A stretch of 34,944 nucleotides of DNA, taken from assembly GCA_964591665.1 (NCBI GenBank), contig CAZQCV010000006.1, positions 1 through 34,944 on the forward strand, written 5' to 3'. The notes below the pieces were generated by a model. That model saw nothing but the letters and a program-made list of their open reading frames with translations, was not told where the DNA came from and did no database searches. The position numbers were made by a program, and so were the translations under genes. The stretch is from CAZQCV01 sp964591665 (GTDB taxonomy: Bacteria > Patescibacteriota > Minisyncoccia > Phycocordibacterales > UBA9973). Shown piece after piece: positions 32,118-34,944 of this stretch (position 1 is its first letter; every line of letters begins with the position of its first letter).

Positions 32118-33917
32118 ATGCATATTAGAAATTTCTCAATCATTGCCCATATTGACCATGGTAAATCGACTCTTGCAGATCGAATGCTTGAAGTTACAGG
32201 AACTATCGAACGCCGTCTCATGAAGGACCAGGTCTTAGATAACATGGAACTTGAGCGTGAGCGTGGTATCACTATAAAAATGCAGCCTGTCCGCATGCAC
32301 TATCAGTATCAGAAGGAAAAGTATATGTTAAATTTGATTGACACTCCAGGCCATATTGATTTCTCTTACGAAGTGTCGCGTGCGTTGCGAGCTGTAGAGG
32401 GGTCTATTCTTCTCGTAGATGCAACACAAGGTGTTCAGGCACAGACGTTAACGACGTTAGGTATGGCACGTGAGGCTGGTTTGGTTATTATTCCAGTTAT
32501 CTCAAAGATTGATTCACCGCTTGCTCGACCAGATGAGATAAAGCTTGAAATTGCCGAGTTGCTTGATATCGATCCCGATACTATTTTAGGTGTTTCTGGA
32601 AAAACAGGAGAGGGCGTGGCAGAACTTCTTGAAGCCGTGATTGAACGTATTCCCGCGCCATCGAATACCTTTTCAGATAACAAACTACGTGCGCTTGTTT
32701 TTGATTTTAAATACGATGATCATCGCGGTGTTATTGTGTATGCTCGTATTATGAGTGGTAGTACTCGTCGGCACGAGTATCTTACTTTTGGTGCTTCAGA
32801 AGCAAAATTTCAAGCGCTTGAAGTTGGTATGTTTAGTCCGGGTGAAGTCGCAACTGATTCGCTACAATCAGGGGAGATTGGGTATATTGTAACTGGTATA
32901 AAGCAACCAGGTATTGCATCTGTTGGTGATACGATTACCACGCAGAAGTTTGGAGCAGAGATTCTTCCTGGGTATTTGCAACCTTCTCCTGTTGTGTGGG
33001 CATCTGTATATACGGAAAGTCAGGATGATTTTGCAAGACTTAAAATGGCGCTTGGCAGACTGCGACTTTCTGACTCTGCGTTTTCTTACGAGGAAGAGAC
33101 GTCAGGAGCACTTGGGCGTGGATTCCGGTGCGGTTTTCTTGGGATGCTTCATCTTGAGATTATTACAGAGCGTCTCAAGCGTGAGTTTGATCTAGAACTT
33201 ATTATCACGACACCTTCGATCACGTACCTGGTAACGTACACTAATGGTAAACAGGAATACATCTATTCACCACACTTGTTTCCCAATGATGGCAGTATTA
33301 AAAACGTATCTGAACCATGGGCACATATTGTGATTATCACACCAACGACATATATGGGATCACTTATGCCTCTCTTGTTTAATCATGAAGCTGAGACAGG
33401 GAACACTGAACTTTTTGGTGATGATCGAACACGTATAGAACTCATGATGCCACTTCGTGAGATGATGAGAAACTTCTTTGATGAACTTAAAAGTGCTACT
33501 TCGGGGTATGCTTCCATTTCATATGAACTCAAAGACATGCGACCTGCCGATGTTACTCGACTCGATATTGTGATTTCTGGAGATCCTATACCTGCGTTTA
33601 CACGTGTCGTGTCAAGAAAGCGTGCCACTGAAGAGGCCGAACAGGCAGTCGAAAAATTACATACGCTACTTCCTCGTCATCAATTTGAGCTAAAAGTTCA
33701 AGGTATTGCATTCGGACGGATTTTATCTTCAAAGACGGTAAAAGCATATAGAAAAGATGTGCTTATGCACGGTAGTAAGGTCGTTGGTGGGGGAGATGTG
33801 AGTCGTAAGAAAAAACTTCTTGAAAAACAAAAAGAAGGTAAAAAACGTATGCGAGAAACAGGCCGTGTGACTATACCACAGACCGTATTCTTAAAAATGA
33901 TGCGAAATGGCGAATAG
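32118..33917 (+). CDS. lepA: Elongation factor 4 (LepA)
   Basis: The 599-residue product is full-length for LepA. The GTPase domain has HIDHGKST (G1), RERGITIK (G2) and DTPGHIDF (G3); G4 reads S129-KID instead of the near-universal NKID. Domains II, III and V follow, with GFRCGFLGMLHLEI, and the LepA-specific C-terminal domain ends with KAYRKDVLMHGSKVVGGGDVSRKKKLLEKQKEGKKRM. EF4 acts on the ribosome during translation or subunit biogenesis. A TATATT lies close to the start (32108-32113), so a leaderless transcript is possible here too. Confidence 0.95.
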   Translation: MHIRNFSIIAHIDHGKSTLADRMLEVTGTIERRLMKDQVLDNMELERERGITIKMQPVRMHYQYQKEKYMLNLIDTPGHIDFSYEVSRALRAVEGSILLVDATQGVQAQTLTTLGMAREAGLVIIPVISKIDSPLARPDEIKLEIAELLDIDPDTILGVSGKTGEGVAELLEAVIERIPAPSNTFSDNKLRALVFDFKYDDHRGVIVYARIMSGSTRRHEYLTFGASEAKFQALEVGMFSPGEVATDSLQSGEIGYIVTGIKQPGIASVGDTITTQKFGAEILPGYLQPSPVVWASVYTESQDDFARLKMALGRLRLSDSAFSYEEETSGALGRGFRCGFLGMLHLEIITERLKREFDLELIITTPSITYLVTYTNGKQEYIYSPHLFPNDGSIKNVSEPWAHIVIITPTTYMGSLMPLLFNHEAETGNTELFGDDRTRIELMMPLREMMRNFFDELKSATSGYASISYELKDMRPADVTRLDIVISGDPIPAFTRVVSRKRATEEAEQAVEKLHTLLPRHQFELKVQGIAFGRILSSKTVKAYRKDVLMHGSKVVGGGDVSRKKKLLEKQKEGKKRMRETGRVTIPQTVFLKMMRNGE

Positions 33918-33922
33918 TATCT

Positions 33923-34033
33923 TTATTGAAAAAGATATGGCATATACAGTAAAATCATTCCTCCGATAACGAGAACGCAGGCAATTGTCCAGATAATATG
34001 TATTATTTTTTTGTTTTTTGGATGGAATAACAT
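33923..34033 (-). CDS. 36-residue single-pass membrane peptide
   Basis: On the minus strand this ORF reads MLFHPKNKKIIHIIWT followed by IACVLVIGGMILLYMPYLFQ and a stop. It has a basic N-terminus and one membrane helix (residues ~11-32). It fills the gap after lepA, ending 5 nt from the lepA stop (convergent). The alternation of charged N-terminus and clean hydrophobic helix is unlikely in random non-coding DNA. The function is unknown. A minus-strand TATACA-like box lies about 30 nt upstream of the start. Confidence 0.55.
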   Translation of the reverse strand: MLFHPKNKKIIHIIWTIACVLVIGGMILLYMPYLFQ

Positions 34034-34112
34034 ATGCTTGTTTGTGAGTCAGTAACCATGTATAGTTATATAGTAGGTCAACATCTCAGCCTCTAGTCTA
34101 CCATAAAATTTT

Positions 34113-34517
34113 ATGACTCTCAAGCGCCATTCACACACTACGGTTATATTTGATCGCATTAAGATAGCATTGCTTTTTGTGCTCGTCTGTGTCGTTGCAA
34201 TCAGTACAACCAAGATGATCGCAACATATCTGCGCGCAAAGAAATCTATTCGAGAAGGTGTGCGAGCTCAAGAAGTGCTTAAGGAAAAAGAACAAAAACT
34301 TACTTCAGATATAGAGCTCACTAAAACAGATTTCGGACAAGAGACACTTCTCCGCGAAAAATACGGTTTTGCAAAAGAAGGTGAAAATGTCGTTTTTGTG
34401 ATACCTGAGAACAAAATAACGCAAGTCGATGCAAGTGTATCCTTCAAAGAATCTCAGAAAACAAGTCTCCTGCGAGATAAATGGCAAGCACTAAAGGATG
34501 CACTTTTTGGCAAGTAG
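34113..34517 (+). CDS. FtsB/DivIC-family septum formation protein
   Basis: The 134-residue product has a short cytoplasmic N-terminus, one membrane helix (residues ~15-36) and a coiled coil (~40-72, AKKSIREGVRAQEVLKEKEQKLTSDIELTKTDFG). The family ending LREKYGFAKEGENVVFVIPE (~81-100) is the conserved FtsB/DivIC globular motif. The protein would bridge FtsL-like and other divisome proteins at the septum. A TAAAAT lies just before the ATG at 34113, again with almost no leader. Confidence 0.85.
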   Translation: MTLKRHSHTTVIFDRIKIALLFVLVCVVAISTTKMIATYLRAKKSIREGVRAQEVLKEKEQKLTSDIELTKTDFGQETLLREKYGFAKEGENVVFVIPENKITQVDASVSFKESQKTSLLRDKWQALKDALFGK

Positions 34518-34536
34518 TTTATTTTGTAAAGTGTGC

Positions 34537-34542
34537 TATACT
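34537..34542 (+). promoter_or_regulatory. -10 box (TATACT) for the glutaredoxin unit
   Basis: TATACT lies 15 nt before the short leader ORF at 34558 and 44 nt before the glutaredoxin ATG. Here the mRNA would have a real leader of about 38 nt, containing a small hairpin (TCTCT-CGAA-AGAGA, 34561-34574). A second TATAAT (34581-34586) abuts the glutaredoxin ATG and is too close to serve as its promoter. Confidence 0.55.
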
Positions 34543-34557
34543 AAAAGTCTAAAACTA

Positions 34558-34590
34558 ATGTCTCTCGAAAGAGAAGTGGATATAATATGA
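34558..34590 (+). CDS. Possible 10-residue leader ORF coupled to the glutaredoxin gene
   Basis: ATG at 34558 opens a frame for MSLEREVDII. Its TGA stop (34588-34590) overlaps the glutaredoxin ATG (34587-34589) as ATGA. Such an overlap would let ribosomes finishing the leader restart on the glutaredoxin. The ORF is so short that chance cannot be excluded. A stop-start overlap in a region that otherwise has no strong ribosome binding site is the only support. Confidence 0.3.
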   Translation: MSLEREVDII

Positions 34591-34826
34591 AAAACGTTAT
34601 TATTTACAGTACACCTAGCTGTCATTTCTGCCATATGGCGAAAGATTTTTTTACAGAGCATCAAATATCGTTTCAAGATATAAACGTCGCAGAAGATCAA
34701 GCAAAGCGTGAAGAGATGGTTTCTATGACAGGTCAGCTCGGTGTGCCAGTAATCCGTATAGGGAATGATGTCATTATCGGTTTCAATAAGCCAAAAGTCG
34801 CAGAGCTCCTTGGCATCACACTCTAA
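34587..34826 (+). CDS. Glutaredoxin-family thiol-disulfide protein
   Basis: The 79-residue product has a thioredoxin fold with the active site C12-HF-C15 (YSTPSCHFCHMAKDF), the cis-proline loop GVPVIRIG and the ending IIGFNKPKVAELLGI, where the glycine after II is the usual GSH/thioredoxin-recognition region. It is the short NrdH/YruB (Uxx-star) kind of glutaredoxin. It would serve as a general dithiol reductant, with ribonucleotide reductase as a possible partner (inference). It is followed by an intrinsic terminator at 34841. Confidence 0.9.
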   Translation: MKNVIIYSTPSCHFCHMAKDFFTEHQISFQDINVAEDQAKREEMVSMTGQLGVPVIRIGNDVIIGFNKPKVAELLGITL

Positions 34827-34832
34827 AATCGC

Positions 34833-34838
34833 TATACT
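34833..34838 (+). promoter_or_regulatory. Possible -10 box (TATACT) for tRNA-Arg
   Basis: TATACT lies 33 nt upstream of tRNA-Arg and only 2 nt before the left arm of the glutaredoxin terminator. The transcript would begin inside that arm, shortening the hairpin in the tRNA precursor. Confidence 0.4.
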
Positions 34839-34840
34839 GC

Positions 34841-34870
34841 AAAAAGCACTCTCTGTAGTGCTTTTTGTTT
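34841..34870 (+). terminator. Intrinsic terminator after the glutaredoxin gene
   Basis: AAAAAGCACT (34841-34850) pairs with AGTGCTTTTT (34857-34866) around CTCTGT, followed by GTTTT. It ends the glutaredoxin unit 1 nt before the tRNA-Arg gene begins. Confidence 0.88.
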
Positions 34871-34871
34871 T

Positions 34872-34943
34872 GCCCTTGTAGTTAAATGGATATAACTGTC
34901 CCGTCCTAAGGGATAATTGTAGGTTCGATTCCTGCCAAGGGCA
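34872..34943 (+). tRNA. tRNA-Arg (CCU)
   Basis: Acceptor GCCCTTG/CAAGGGC, D arm GTTA/TAAC, anticodon arm GTCCC-GTCCTAA-GGGAT (34898-34914) with anticodon CCT, T arm GTAGG-TTCGATT-CCTGC. A73 is at 34943. Loop position 32 is G, which is uncommon. The window ends one base later, so an encoded CCA cannot be judged. Confidence 0.93.
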
Positions 34944-34944
34944 C

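Noticed and set aside
1..34944. CRISPR array or insertion sequence
   Set aside because: No regularly spaced repeats and no transposase or terminal inverted repeats were seen.

Overview
The window reads as a contig from a small-genome Candidate Phyla Radiation (Patescibacteria) bacterium, most likely of the Parcubacteria superphylum. This placement is inferred from AT-rich DNA, very tight gene packing, genes that mostly lack Shine-Dalgarno sequences, tRNA genes without an encoded CCA, a complete type IV pilus assembly cluster, and the pairing of housekeeping genes (ligA, gatC-gatA, leuS, murJ, lepA). I did not resolve a lower taxon. TGA is used as a stop (end of the gene at 17543-18187), so the genetic code is the standard bacterial one, not the Gracilibacteria/SR1 code.

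Layout. (1) 1-1800 is an accessory-looking left end: two imperfect ~54-nt direct repeats (11-63 and 798-851), a HELVH zincin-like protein between them, then a VOC-fold protein and a P-loop kinase-like protein, closed by a symmetric terminator. (2) 1807-3703 on the minus strand holds two DoxX-like membrane proteins around a Nudix hydrolase. (3) 3782-5460 holds small membrane-anchored or secreted proteins, including an unlisted 28-residue membrane peptide and an Excalibur-domain protein, and one unknown gene on the minus strand. (4) 5467-8743 on the minus strand holds comF, then an unrecognised 465-residue protein overlapping a cyanophycin/glutathione-synthetase-type ATP-grasp ligase. (5) 8770-19314 is the type IV pilus cluster: pilM, pilN-like, pilO-like, a pilP-position Fn3-like protein, pilB, pilT, pilC (broken by 100 N), prepilin peptidase pilD and four minor-pilin-type genes. 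(6) 19330-23875 holds ligA, gatC, gatA and a membrane protein with a HEPN-like motif. (7) 23939-24257 holds three tRNA genes (initiator Met, a second CAU tRNA, Asp). (8) 24334-27933 is a 1199-residue leucyl-tRNA synthetase. (9) 28013-34943 holds an O-antigen-ligase-like/TPR membrane protein, murJ, lepA, a 36-residue membrane peptide, an FtsB/DivIC-like protein, a glutaredoxin and tRNA-Arg(CCU).

The most striking object is the leucyl-tRNA synthetase. Inside its CP1 editing domain it carries two complete extra domains, both of nucleotide house-cleaning families: a HAM1/RdgB-like NTP pyrophosphatase (about residues 304-502) and a Nudix hydrolase with a perfect Nudix box (about residues 640-782). 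The catalytic and editing motifs of the synthetase remain intact on either side. This would physically join tRNA proofreading to nucleotide sanitation.

A second window-wide pattern is promoter placement. At least a dozen genes have a TATACT-like -10 box ending only 6 to 11 nt before the start codon, which predicts leaderless or nearly leaderless mRNAs. This also helps choose start codons. Other points of note are the ATP-grasp/unknown overlapping gene pair, a LigA with half of its zinc cysteines missing, a LepA with SKID in place of NKID, and two tRNAs with non-canonical conserved positions.
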